64,000 nt of DNA, taken from positions 7,708,621-7,772,620 of the forward strand of contig CM032809.1 in assembly GCA_019155185.1 (NCBI GenBank), written 5' to 3'. The DNA comes from Beaufortia kweichowensis (Eukaryota > Chordata > Actinopteri > Cypriniformes > Gastromyzontidae). Below are positions 36,364-49,060 of this stretch, piece after piece; the stretch's first letter is position 1; each line of letters starts with the position of its first letter. The notes under the pieces are model-generated. The model ran no database searches, was not told the DNA's origin, and saw only the letters and a list, made by a program, of their open reading frames with translations. A program made the position numbers and the translations under genes.

Positions 36364-39300
36364 ATGGCGGCTGGAAGTGCAGGCGCTAGCGGCCGCAATA
36401 GCGGCTCATCGCCGGCCTTAGAGTCCACTTTAGACCGCCGTTTCCAAACCGTAAACAACACTATGGAGTCTATTCAAGGACTATCCGTCTGGTGCATCGA
36501 GAACAAGAAATATCACAGTGTGATCGTACGCTACTGGGTGAAGTGGATACGCAAATGTGAGTATTTAGCACGTTAGCCTAGCTAAGCTGAGCTCAGGTGT
36601 GATTGGACACCTGTTATGGATCATCAGATCTGCGTCACTTTGGACTTGAAAGTGGTTGTGGCTGATATTGGTGTGTTTACGTGCCATGCAGGTTGTTATG
36701 AAAGTGTAGTTTTTCTTTTTCCGTTAACATGATAGCTGTTGTGTTTTGTTAGCAAACTGCTAATCTGCTCCGTTTGGGTCATGACGTAGGTCGTATATCA
36801 AACTTAGTGCGCTGCCTATTTAGATAACATTTTTTGGTTTGTCGTTCACTCGGTTGGTAGTCAGTTCTAGTTTAGGTAACATCCCGAGTCAGATGCGTTT
36901 TGAGCAAAGTATGCGCGTTGCGAGGCAACGGCAGTTTTGTGCACACAGGCGCGTGCGGGTTTGTGAGGATCGTCATAGGAGACTTCCGGTCATACTGTAC
37001 CCATACTGTATGGGTAGGCTGCCCGATAGATACTGATACACCACCATAATGTCAAGTGAAAAATAAAACAATGTTTAAATCTAAAGATAGTTTGGGGAAG
37101 TGTTTGAGTTGTGTAAACTGTGATGCATTGTTCTATTCTTTAAAAAACCCCCATAGATTTACCTCACTGTAGTGACCGTAGTTTAACCAGTTTTTAACCA
37201 TATTTTTAATCAACCTATGGTGATACAAACAGGTAATTCCATGCAAATGTCAACCTTACCATGAAGTTTTTACTAAAGGTTTTCATCATACTGATAGAAA
37301 TGTCAAGACACAGCCTACCAATGTCAATATTTGGTGTTTTCTGTTGTAACGTGTGCTGTTTTTAGAATTGTCACATCCATAACAGTCCATACTCCTCATA
37401 AATGAACACATAAAAGTTCAAACAAAATAACTGTTTTATGTTCTTGGAAGTTATCTCTTCTCCATTTGTTGGGTATTATTGCTTGTGTTTTGTGCATTTT
37501 AGTTTACAGAAATCCTACAAAGTATGTTGCCTCTCAAAAACGTGTTCTTTTTGTCACATCCATAGCGCATGTAGATTTCCATTTTATAAATATTGTATAT
37601 AGACTGATATTTTTTGATGTCTGAACTCTTTTATCTGGGATTTAGTAAAATTAGTAAAATATATTGGTAATAAAACCCAGTGCACATTAAATTTGTTTTT
37701 TAAATTAAATTTGTAAAAGTAATTGTCCAGAAGTGTCTCAACTTATCTAAACTGATCCTAAGTGCTTAAAAGTTGCTGTTAGGTGGCATGTTAGATTGAT
37801 GCAAACTAGAGTACTTTCTGCATGGCAAGTAAAAAACTTTCTCCAGCATTATCTGGTTGTTTTTGCAATTGTTTTCAAACAAGATGTTTTAAGATGAAAA
37901 TGTATGTCAATTCAAGATCATAACTGTAATGTTATGCTGCAGTTTTTGTAATACTTGAGCTTTTGTTAACTGCTCTGTGTCTGGGGCATTTGTGATATTC
38001 AGGAGAGCTGAGTATGGGTTGGATTTGTCTGTATTTGGCTGGAGTTTTTTGTGGTAGTAGTGGACTGCTGTACTGCTGTTATGATGAGGAGAACATAAAT
38101 TAAGTTTTTTTTGTAGATAGCTACTGGCACTATTTTTACTTTTAAAGAGCCCTCATATAAATAATAATTTAAAAATTTAAATTTATTAAATTTATTTAAT
38201 TAAATATATGAGGTTAAATGACTGAGGTTTCTGTGCAGCTTAGTTCACATTTAATAGCACACTTGTTATTTGAATACTATTTAAGTATAATATAATTACA
38301 TTATGTCTACACTCTTTTTTGAAAAACAATTTGCACACAACAGATGCACAGGTATGCTTGTCCAAGACCAAAGTGTTATGCAATTTGTGAGTTTTACATT
38401 TTGAAATGGTTGCTGTCATTGGTCATTCTTGCCTGAAGTCTTTCTGTAATATAAAGCAGTACTAGAACATTTGATGTGGTAAATCATTCTTGATTAATAT
38501 TCAACATTAATATTAATAATATGTTGTGTATCTGTATGGTTATGTGTCAGCTAGTTGCATAAGATCATGTTTATGTTCTGAAATGATGCAGTTTATGTTC
38601 TAAAAAGCCAAAAGTGTCAAAGATATTGTTTAATTGTATGTAAGATTATATCATTTTGTCTGTAGAGAAGAGAAAGATGTACAGCAAAGCTGGGTTTTTA
38701 TTTAGTAGCTGTAGTTTGCTTTAAATTAAATTTAATAGCGTTGCATTATAATATTTTGACATGTTCACTGCATGATGTGTTTTTTTGCATTATCTGTGAG
38801 AATGTAATAAAATGAAAAGATCAGTAATGAGCATTGTTAGGTGCATTGTTTGACTCTGCTTTTGTAAGTCAGATGTTATTTATACATTTAGCTATAGTAG
38901 TTTTTTGTGCTTTTGTGTGCAAATATGTTGACTGATTCATAATGTGATGCATGTTCAAGTGACAATATTTGGGCCATTTCAGTTTTTATGTCATAGTTTC
39001 TGAAAAGCTTTGCAGCTCTATTTTAACACTAATATAAGGCAAAATATGAAGTACAAAATCTTGTGTATGTGTAGAGTATTGTACAAAAACCCTGCATGAG
39101 ATCTCTGTAAGCTTGCAATATATGGAAACTATACCATTTATTGCATGAAATATATAAGGAATCTGGTCTGAACACATGTGATTTTTGTTGCAGTGATATA
39201 CTGGTTGTACTTTGGTCACTATTAATTGTTTTTGCATATATAAACAGAAATGTATGTGGTTTGTGACACAGGCAAAGTCCAAAGACAATCACAGGGAGGC

Positions 39301-42300
39301 AGTTTTTAAAGTAAATTAAGTAAAAAAAAACATGGATAAATGCACTTTTGACTTGTCTTCTCTGGTACTGGCATACTGGTTTCTTAGCAATTAGAAAGTT
39401 GGGGAACGATGATTGTTTTAAATAGCGCTTGTTGGAAAATGTTGAACCTACTTTTGTGAACTAAGTGGGTATGATTATTTATAGCACAACCTTTTCCTGT
39501 TAGTATGCACTTTCATTTGACCACCTCTGAATGTAGTTTTTTCATGGTCTGATTGTAGTCAGATAATGATAAATCTTGGGTGCTTTTATCACTTTTCCAA
39601 ATGTTGATATGGTCATGTCACGTGTAATGAAAGTGTTTGTGAAAAGCTGGAGTCACACAATAAGTCAGCAGTAGTTGGTCAGATTGTCCTGTTTATTGTT
39701 GTCTGTGTGCTGTTGTGCTTGTATAACATATGACCACAAGATAAGCAAGGCACAGAAACTGCTGTCGCGAATGCATTGCACGTTTATCACATTATACATT
39801 GAGGCACACGTGCATTTCGCTCCCACGCAGCTTTTGTTATGCAATTTTGAGTACAAATGCTTTGTATTTACAGTGCATTGTGTTTTATCAGTATGTTTTT
39901 TACCTGTGGATCAAACCATGACCTTTGCACTGATAACACAATGCTCTACAGGGTGTGATAAAGCAACACATATACACATTATTGTCTATACAGTATGTGT
40001 ATGTGTGGTCTGTCTGTAGCATGTGTTGCTCTGCAGGTTTGCAAATGTTTATTTTTTAGGTCCACTATCATTTCTGATGATTGATTTTAACATTGTGTGC
40101 TGCATAATATTGTATTACTAATTGTTTTATGAACGGGCCACAGTGTAGTACAGGCTCATTTTCAGTCTTTAGTCCAAAGGCACAACAGCAAAATTTATAT
40201 TATTAAAAGGGTGGCAAATGCAAAAAACGTTAGGACTTTAATTTGTGCAAAACTCTTTATTAGCTTTAAAAGTGGACCTTAGGGAGAAATATGATGCTTT
40301 GTCCTGTATTGAGTTTTTTATAATTTCAGTAATACCATGTTTTTTAATATCTTGCATTCTATGTTTTTCATAGTTATTACATAGTTTTTCATATCTCTTT
40401 GCTTCTGTTACTTTTAGCTTTATGTATGTAAAAGCTGCAATCCATTAATTTCTTTCTCTTTAAAACATAAAATTGAAGGTTACTTTACTTACTTTTCTTT
40501 GTCTGTTGACATAAAGCTCCCTACAGTTATTATTATAAACTTAACATTGTGAATGAAGGTGAACAGGCAGTTAAACTCTGATTTTTCATGTTCTTTGCTC
40601 AACACAGATTCTTATTTTTACTGAAAAGGGTCTGGATAAAGGTTGAATAAATCTCTATAGATTTTATTCCAGTATGGTGTATTTAAAATTACACTGCAGA
40701 ATAAATTGCCCTTCACCAATATTAGGCACATATTGTAATTGCAATGATTAAAATAGTTTTATGATCAAGTAAAGAGTTGACTTTTTGTTTAAAATAAAAC
40801 TTTGTTCTTTTCTAGCGGATGCATCGCACAGGCTGAATCTCTTCTATCTGGCTAATGATGTCATTCAGAACTGTAAAAGGAAAAATGCCATCGTGTACCG
40901 AACCACCTTTACCGATGTGCTGCCAGAAGCCATCAAACTTATCAGGTAAGATGGCTTACATCAGCTTTACCTGTCTGATCCTAAACCAGCGTAAGCTGTC
41001 TAGCAATATGACGTAGTTCTGTTCTCGGCTGTTTGTCAGTCTGTTTTGTTTTGCTGGCTCTGTTATGTAACATATGTTGTAAGCTGCTTGTGATGAAAAC
41101 TGTGTTTCATTATTGCGAGTGTCAAATATTGTGCTGAGTTTCATCATTGGGATGTAATTGTAAACTGATGCCTGGCATGTTGTTAGTTTTGTCAGCACTA
41201 TGCACATAACGCATTGGCCAAAGATGTTTGACTAAATGTGCCTGGAATGCCAACACATTTCTCATGTATTTCTAGTGTTTTCTTGTTTTGTCCTGTTTGA
41301 ACTTTGCTCAAAATTGTCATTGAATTCTATTGAATGTGCTTTTGTAGTCTTGTCCCATAGTTAAATCTACATTTCTTAAAAGACTTTATTATATTTTAAG
41401 TATCAGTGTTTAAGAATGTGTCATTACAATTTGGAACCATATTGCAGCATCACTAATGAAAAGGATGTTTTTTTTTTTTTAAGGATTATTGCTATTGTGA
41501 AGATGTGAAAACGTAGTTTTCAATGTAGAATACAGTATTTTTTTGATATTTTATAACATTATGTTGTAATTAAATGTGCATGTCATTACACAACTCCAGT
41601 TCTTATGTTAAAGATTGATGTTTTGTGTTGTTGGGAAAAGCATTTTGATCTGTTGTAGCAGGTTGTACTAAACAGTTTGTGGATTCATGCATTTATTGAA
41701 CATTAACTGTTGTGATTGTTAAAGTAGCAATTTGTTTCATTCTGGTATAATTCTCATCCCTAAGCATACAACTGATTGATGTAAATGATGGAGGTGTTTT
41801 AAAGGGATCTTTTGGCAAAACCTTATTTTAGTTCTTATGTGGTTATGTGTGTATTTCATATGATTCTTTTAAATATAACACAGCCTAGCTGCCCTCTTCT
41901 TCTCTTGTTTATCATAAATATTGAACTTTTGGTTTAAGTGATTATATACAGTCAGTCTTTACACTTAAATTGCTAAAGTTGTCCCTTTTGTAATGTAATG
42001 CTACAATGTCCTGAATAACTATTAAAGCAAAACAACTTTGAAACAAGATGACTGATTTCATGTTAACTGAAGAGGAGAAAGTAATGACACACATTTTCAG
42101 AGATGGAAATACTTCCTTGTAACTAACAATACATGATTATTGAGAGAATAACAATCAAATTTGTTATAGTTTTCTTTTTGCATATTTATCCGAGGTCTGG
42201 TTTGGTACCTTTTACTTTCTATGCTATTAAGATTGTCTATAACTGAAATATTTAGTAGCTTTAGTGTGACATTTGTGGCCCATTAAAGTAGGGGTGGGAA

Positions 42301-45300
42301 TCTTTAGGTACTATGCGATCCGATCCGATTCCGATTCTGGGACTCACGATCCGATTCCAAAACGATTCTTCATATAATTTTTTTGCAAATATGATAAATT
42401 TGCATTTTAAATAAATAAAGAGTTTTTATGCTTTTTGTTTATAGTTAGAATCTCTTTGACAGTATTCCCATCTTGAAGTTTAATTTTATTGCTTTTATTT
42501 TAACAAAGTTATATTCAGGATGAACAAGTTCTGACATAGAATCGATTCTGAATCTTTGAGAATCGATTCAGAATCGTTAGAGAAAGAATCCCGATGCATC
42601 GATGCATCGATTTTTTTTTTTCTCCCACCCCTACATTAAAGTCAAAAGTAGTTATAAAGCAAAACTATAGCAATCGCTCTTTCATTGCTGTGTTTTGACA
42701 GATACTAGCGCAAAATGTTTAGTAATTTTTTTTAAGGGTTTCATGCAACCGGACACACCTCCATGTGTAATTGTACTCAGTGTTTTGTGTCCTATATTAG
42801 ACAAAATATTAATGTTGCATTTATCATTCAGAAAATTAAAATGTATATCAGTTCATCAGGTTGGTATTTTTATACAGAAGGTCCAATTAAACCTTAAATG
42901 ATGTCAGTTCTTTAACAAATGTAATTGATTCCAATATTTTGGAAATAAATCTGTGATTTTCATTTTGTACATTTTGTTCAAAATATTGTGATACAACCAT
43001 AATTGTGGATTGAGTGTATTGCCACTCCACTATTAATAAACGTATTGATCTATTTAATCACTTCTCATTTCTCTTTGCAGTGCCGTGAAGGATTCTAAGG
43101 TGACAAAATCTGTGGAAAGGATCCTGACCATTTGGGAAGAGAGAAATGTGTATTCAGAGGAGTTCATCCATAAGATGAGGAGCGGTTTGATTCGCACTGA
43201 AGAGCCAGTGAAAGATCACAATCTGACATCTAAGCAGGTTCAAGGTAATATTCTGATCAACACCTTTTTTCATTTTTGCCTAAACTGTTTTCATTGTAAT
43301 GCGATTTTCACCCGTTTCTTGTTTCTTTTTCAGCTCCTGTCAATTCCAAAGCTGAACTGAAATCTAAGGTCGTGGCTGAGTTTGTGGTAAATAATCTATA
43401 TTCAGTATTCACAGTACAGTTGCTCCTTAAAATGATGTTACCCTTAACCAAACTATGTGTTTTATTTCTCCCCGTGTAGCCGTCAGCGTTTATCGAGCAT
43501 CTTTCGAAGTACAGGAAGTCCATGGATGAGATTGATCTGAAAGAGAAACAGCTGGCTGCCATGAGAGTGGACGTGTGCAGTACAGAAGCTCTGAAGAAAC
43601 TCAAAGGTCACCAAACAAAAAAGCTTTTAACATTCTCAATGTGTATTGGATAGACGTACGCTAACTTTAGCATGTTTTTGTTCTTTCTGCATCTCGAACC
43701 ACAGACAAGGCAGGAGGTAAAAGGTTTTCCAAAGATTTTGAAGACGGAAGCGCAAAGCTTCAGGATTTTGTTTCATTTTTGGATGGAGAGATCAAAAAAG
43801 GTCCACCCCTGATGGAAGCTCTGGAGAATGCTGATATATTCTACGAGATGCAGTATAAGGAGGTCAAGATTGTTGCTAAAGTAAGTGTTTGGGATTGATT
43901 AGGTTCTCAAAATACAATGACGTCAAAGTGATGCATGGTATGTTAAGAAAGAAATCAAATGCCAACTAAATTGCAGTGCAAAATGAAATTTCCCACACTG
44001 GCAGATTGGGATGGATGTAGAAATGAGTCATTTCAAATCAAATGGCATTGTGGAACATAAGTAAAATGGTATATTTCCAAAAAGCACTTTATGAAATCAA
44101 ATCATTTCCATTAGCTTCAACAAAAGCTCTTAATTTCTCATCTCTCACAGCGGCCTGAGGTCTTCCTGCAGAACCGTCATTACCAGCCTCATGAAATATG
44201 TCTTTATATTTGATTCCAGTGAGGAATAGCCATTTTAGATATAATGCTCCTTTAATGCTTTTTAGTGGTTTCAGCTGCTCTGTGCTGCAGATGGATTTGT
44301 AAAACCAGAAGTTCAGACCAGTGTGAAGCTCAAGAGTCCTCACATTTTAACATAAGCACAGTTTTAAGTGTAAACACTTTCTGTGTCTTCAGTGCAGAGA
44401 TAATAAAATGTCTGTTTTGATTATTTCATTTGTGAATCATCAAGAGAAGAACATAATTTACCATGTTTGCTAATTCTCTTGTGTTGTGATTAAAGGGATA
44501 GTTCACATCAAAACAAATAAATAAGATTATTGGACATAATTGTATAACAGCTCCTCAATTTTTTTTCAGGCCTACGAGACATTTGCAAACCGAGTGACGC
44601 ACCTGAAGCGCAAACTCGATGCAATGAAGGCTATGGTGCCTGATCCCAATGACTCGCCCGTCCCCTCCCCTATTGAAGATGCCCCGTCACCCACCGGCTC
44701 AGAGTCACCCTTTCATACCTTTGGGAAGGCTGGTACCCCAGACCCAGATCTTGATGGCCAGGAAATGGAGGATGACATGATTGCTCTGGTTGACGCTCCC
44801 AGCCCCCTGTCATCTGTTGGGGGTTCTCCAAGACCGAGTGCTCCTGTGGGTGACACAGACAATCGTGATATTGAGGATATGGAGCTCTCAGATGTAGAGG
44901 AGACAGAAACGAATGCCATCATTGGTATGATACACCTTTTTTAAAAACTGATACTATTATATTATATTGCTTGTGTATTCTGTTTTATTTGGAGTAGTTT
45001 ATTATATACAAATTTAAAACATGCATATGAAAACTAGTTATGAGACATGTGAAAACATTTAAGGTTTTTGACTTGTTGCCATAATTCAATTTAGTGCTCC
45101 ATTGATATACTTGAAAACAGTATTGATATAGCCAACATAAAAAACATACAAAATTTCTTAGGTAGTGTTTCACCCAAATATTAAAATGAGTGAAAATTGA
45201 TTGAACAAAATGTCTGAATTTTTTTATTTATTTTAAAATCCATGTAAACATTCAGATCACTGATCTTATGCATTTTGAGCTTATTTAGAGAAGAAAATGT

Positions 45301-48229
45301 CAGTCTTACAAAACTATTGTTTTATTTCAGAAGACATTTTATTAGTCTTTTAGTCATTTGGATTATTTAATGATGGCTGTATGTGCTCTTAAAGCTTCAA
45401 GACTTTGTCCCTGGTTTCAGAAGATAAAATGACTACATTTTAATATAAAATGATTTGTTTGTTTTCAACTAAAAAACTAGTAAAAAAAGTCATATTCTTG
45501 GATTGGAGTAAATTATGAGAGAATATTTATATTTGAGTAAACTGTTAAGTACATTATATTACAGTGAATACAATATATTTCCAGTAAAGTGGGTTTTGAA
45601 TGATGCTTCAATATCAGTGATGTTTGGAAAATAATGTATATTTAATGATTTCATTTTCAACAGTTGAGGAACGTGTGGCCCCGCCTGTTGTGTCCAAACA
45701 GTCGACTGAAACTCAGAACATCACAGAAACTTCACAAGCTAATGAGAGCCCTCAAACAAAGCAGGTCACAACCCCAGCAACACCCGTTCCCTCAGCAACA
45801 CCATCACTTCCTGTAAACTTCGCTGGCGTTGATCTAGGCAAGATCAGCTCCATCCTCAGCACACTTACAAACGTAATGAAGAACTCAGGTGAGACTTTGT
45901 AGTTACAACTGATTTTGCATAGCACCTGCTTCTAACTAATTTCTTGTCTTCTTATTCCGGTTTGTACAGATAAGTTCAAAAAAAGTGCAGAGGAGAGACA
46001 GAAACATATTTCTAAAATCTAGTTTTTATGGAGAATGTTTAAACTTTTCTGGGTTCCTTTGCAGCTGTCGGAGCTAGTCCTGTTACCCGGTCTTCGCCGA
46101 GTGTGCCGTCCACTACAAGTTCCACTGTAAAAACTCCCGTGACATCTACCCCTCCAGCCAACCCACTGGCCAACATCCTTTCCAGGGTCGACATCAACAC
46201 CAACACCCTGCTCAGTGCCCTCTCCAAAACACAACCCCACGGTGGTCTTCAGGGTGAGAAATGGGAAACCAAGATGTCTTTCGAAACAAAAGAATCTTGT
46301 TTAAAACTTTAGTAAAGTTAGTGAACAACATATTATGAAGATGTTAGAAGAGATTTACTTTTTCTGCTATCAAGTACAGTACCAACATTGAGTATGTTTT
46401 GACAAGCATGTAAAATATACATGAAGCCTATTCACATGGTAAAAAGTCTCTAATTGTGATTAATTGCTAGGTGTTTAGGTATCAGTTAGTTGGTTAATGT
46501 CAGTTTTTCGCTCTTTAAATCAATCTGCTGACCCTTGCGTTCCTACCTCCTATCTTTCTCTTCCTAATTTTTTCCCCTAGGTCTGTCTTCTTTACTAAGC
46601 AACCAGACTTCAAAGACCCCTACAACTTCAACACCAAATTCTGACAAGTCACCCCTCACCCCTCCTGTTACAGCACACGCTCATGCGTCTCCAAAAGTCA
46701 TACCTACTCCATCCATTGTCCAGCTGGCCAGAGATCCTCTCTCTCAAGGATGCGTGGCTCCCACGTCTTCACAGTCTGATATGGTGAATGAAAAAGTAAA
46801 TCCTAGATTTTCTCACAACACCCTGGAGACCAAGATTGATACCTTCCTCCAAGGGAACCCAGGACTAAAAGGCTTTAATATGGGCTTTCCATCTGTTCTT
46901 CCATGGCCTAAAGGAACTGTTGACAGCCCATTAGCTAGTGCGGAGAACCTTGTTGGAACCCCTGTAAGAGATGAAGCTGGCTCTACACCCACCCAGGATG
47001 AAATTATGGACGATCCACGACCAGATCAGTCTCTGTATCAGTCTGTGTCTACAGACGCTAAATCAACTCTTTCCCTTACGTCTTGGCAGGAACCAAATTC
47101 TCATGCCAGTGCAGGACTACAAAGTGGTACAGAGATTCATGAGGATATTAGACAAACAAAAAAGGACTTGAGGAACTCTGTGCCATCTCTTGCAGAGGCT
47201 GAGGCTAAACGTCATCAACTTATCGAAGCTATGCTTTCCACTTCAAAGCCCAGCAACCAGCAACCTTCAGGCAATAATGTTGAAGCCCTGACAAGACCGG
47301 GTCCAATACATCAAGATCCGAAACAAAACCCTGTGATCTGTAATACGGGACCAAATCCAGAACTGGTGAAGAGTAGCTTGTATGTTGATTCATATCAAGG
47401 TGGACAAGAGCAGCACATGTTGGGAAGCTCTGACCCATACCATGTTAAAGAACCAAGACAAGCACCTAACTTTTTCACCACATCTCTCCCACCGATTCCA
47501 AGGCTCCCACCGATTCCAAGGCTCCCACCTCCACCTCAAGACTTCATAACTCCAGCCTCTTCTTCAAGGGAAGAACCCTTCAGTCAAGCAGAAGGAGGTG
47601 GTGGTGCAGATAACTTGTACCCAGAACACTCCGATTACTCTCATGAGGAACCTTTCTATCCACATGAGGATGCACCTTCTCACTTTGCTCCAGCACCACA
47701 TCATCTTCCTAAAATCCCACCAAATGGTTCAGTGGATTACAACCATCAACGTCCACCGAGAGTTCCTCTGCAGCACCCACCAAGCATGCCCTATCATCGC
47801 ACTGGTTCTCCACCTCCAGTAAGGGGCTACCATGAAGGTTTAAGCCCTCCACAACCTGTACCTGAAGATTCGTACTTTGAGCCATACTATGACCATCCAA
47901 CTCGCAGTCCGTCTCCCCCACGTTATGACATGCACCCTGTTTCACCTCATGCTCACGAATATTACCCTGAAGACATACCACATCACTACCCAGAGCGGAG
48001 GGTTCCTTCTCACATAGAACACGGGCCTCGACTGCCACACCATGTTCGTGCGCCTCACCCTGGGCATTATCCACCTCCCAGGCCCCTGCATCGGCCACCA
48101 CTGGGCCCGTACGCCCATGAGCCACCCTTCCCCAGAGCCAAGCGACCTGGCCCACCTTACGGAGGACCTCCCAGAGGCGGTGGCCCTTTCTATCCTCCTA
48201 AAAGACCTTATCTGCCACCACGTTACTGA
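36364..48229 (+). CDS. rprd2: Regulation of nuclear pre-mRNA domain-containing protein 2
   Basis: Nuclear protein with a CTD-interacting domain (CID) that binds the phosphorylated Pol II C-terminal tail. Ten exons: 36364-36556, 40816-40945, 43081-43244, 43334-43386, 43480-43606, 43705-43880, 44570-44924, 45664-45888, 46065-46253, 46581-48229; total 3261 nt, 1086 aa plus stop, shorter than human RPRD2 (about 1460 aa). The CID spans roughly residues 20-150: [67 protein letters not shown] coiled-coil segment follows ([20 protein letters not shown], then [16 protein letters not shown]). The final 1.65-kb exon is Pro/His/Tyr-rich and low in complexity and ends [12 protein letters not shown]. It includes an exact 18-bp tandem duplication giving [12 protein letters not shown]. 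Paralogue suffix not decided. Confidence 0.96.
36557..40815 (+). other. rprd2: rprd2 intron 1
   Basis: 4.3-kb intron, AT-rich, without coding exons. Apart from the 37365-37570 repeat I see no structured element. Confidence 0.7.
37365..37570 (-). repeat. Dispersed repeat, second copy
   Basis: Reverse-complement relative of 32350-32600. TGTCACATCCAT occurs at both 37369-37380 and 37552-37563, the direct terminal motif. Between them are blocks shared with the first copy, for example CTTCTCCATTTGTTGGGTAT and ATTATTGCTTGTG. Confidence 0.55.
40946..43080 (+). other. rprd2: rprd2 intron 2
   Basis: 2.1-kb intron holding a complete hAT-like MITE (42289-42633). The rest is AT-rich, with no coding signal. 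Confidence 0.7.
42281..42641. mobile_element. hAT-like MITE with 8-bp target-site duplication
   Basis: A 345-bp element at 42289-42633 with inverted termini TAGGGGTGGGA / TCCCACCCCTA, flanked by identical 8-bp copies of CATTAAAG (42281-42288 and 42634-42641), the duplication length typical of hAT transposons. The interior is rich in GAATCGATTC-like repeats and has no open frame. Insertion is within rprd2 intron 2. Confidence 0.85.
44494..44560 (+). repeat. MITE terminus fragment in rprd2 intron
   Basis: AAAGGGATAGTTCACATCAAA resembles the terminal sequence of the 29780-30235 element. Only one end is present, just before exon 7. Confidence 0.45.
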
Positions 48230-49060
48230 AGTTTTTCTTACTGCAATTCCTAAACTCAGTTGTTGTTTAGTGCATGCCGCAGTGAGCCGAACGTAAAGAA
48301 GCCCAAGTGCAAGACGAAGGGTGCTGTGGACGTTGACGTCAAGAGGATGATGTTAAACAACCTCATGAGATCACAGTAGAAATCAAGCAACTGCATCACC
48401 AAAATCAGCATACAAGATCCGTGACATGAAGCCATGTGAACAGGTCAGTGTGAAAATGGAAATATGAATCAAACTAACAAGGCAGGATGAAGAGAAACGG
48501 GAAGAATCATCCTACAGGGAACGCTGGTGGAAAGAGAGGGCACCAGAAGACAAGACAAAACAAGAGGTGGTTATTTTATTTCATTTCATTCTTTCATTTC
48601 TGTAGATTTTGTGTCTAATTCTATAAAAAGTTGAATGTAAATGCTACTGCAAAATGTGCTTTCCTTTTGTGACCACACATATCTTTTGAGAGAACAAGAT
48701 TTTTTGGATCAACGTTTAATCAAGGTTGATATGTCATATTTTTTTATCTTTGAAGTTCTACTGATGATCGAGCTATATTATTATGAGAAGCTGATAGTTT
48801 TGATTCAGCACATATTGTTTTGTAGATATAATTAAATTGACCCCTAGCAGGTAGTTAAGCTTCATTATCGTCTTTAACAGAGAACAGCAGTGTAATATTT
48901 ACATTTTCGAGAGTAAGACACTGAGGGGTAAAGAGGCTGTTTTTTCCCTGCAATGGCAGAAGATTCAGAAGACAAGAAGTTATTGAGAAGAACATCACGG
49001 CCTCTCTCAGATCCCTGAGGCTTTTACTGTACTGACTTAAATAAAAATGTTTGGAAAATC
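48230..49060 (+). other. rprd2: rprd2 3' UTR
   Basis: Non-coding sequence after the stop codon up to AATAAA at 49040-49045. Additional AATAAA motifs near 49137 and 49618 may give longer 3' ends. Confidence 0.5.

Noticed and set aside
45969..46022. Micro-exon in rprd2 (TGTACAG|ATAAG to ATCTAG).
   Set aside because: It ends in a stop without a donor and is not needed, since 45888 joins 46065 in frame.
47709..48155. 148-codon minus-strand open frame.
   Set aside because: Shadow of the Pro/His-rich last rprd2 exon in the opposite strand.
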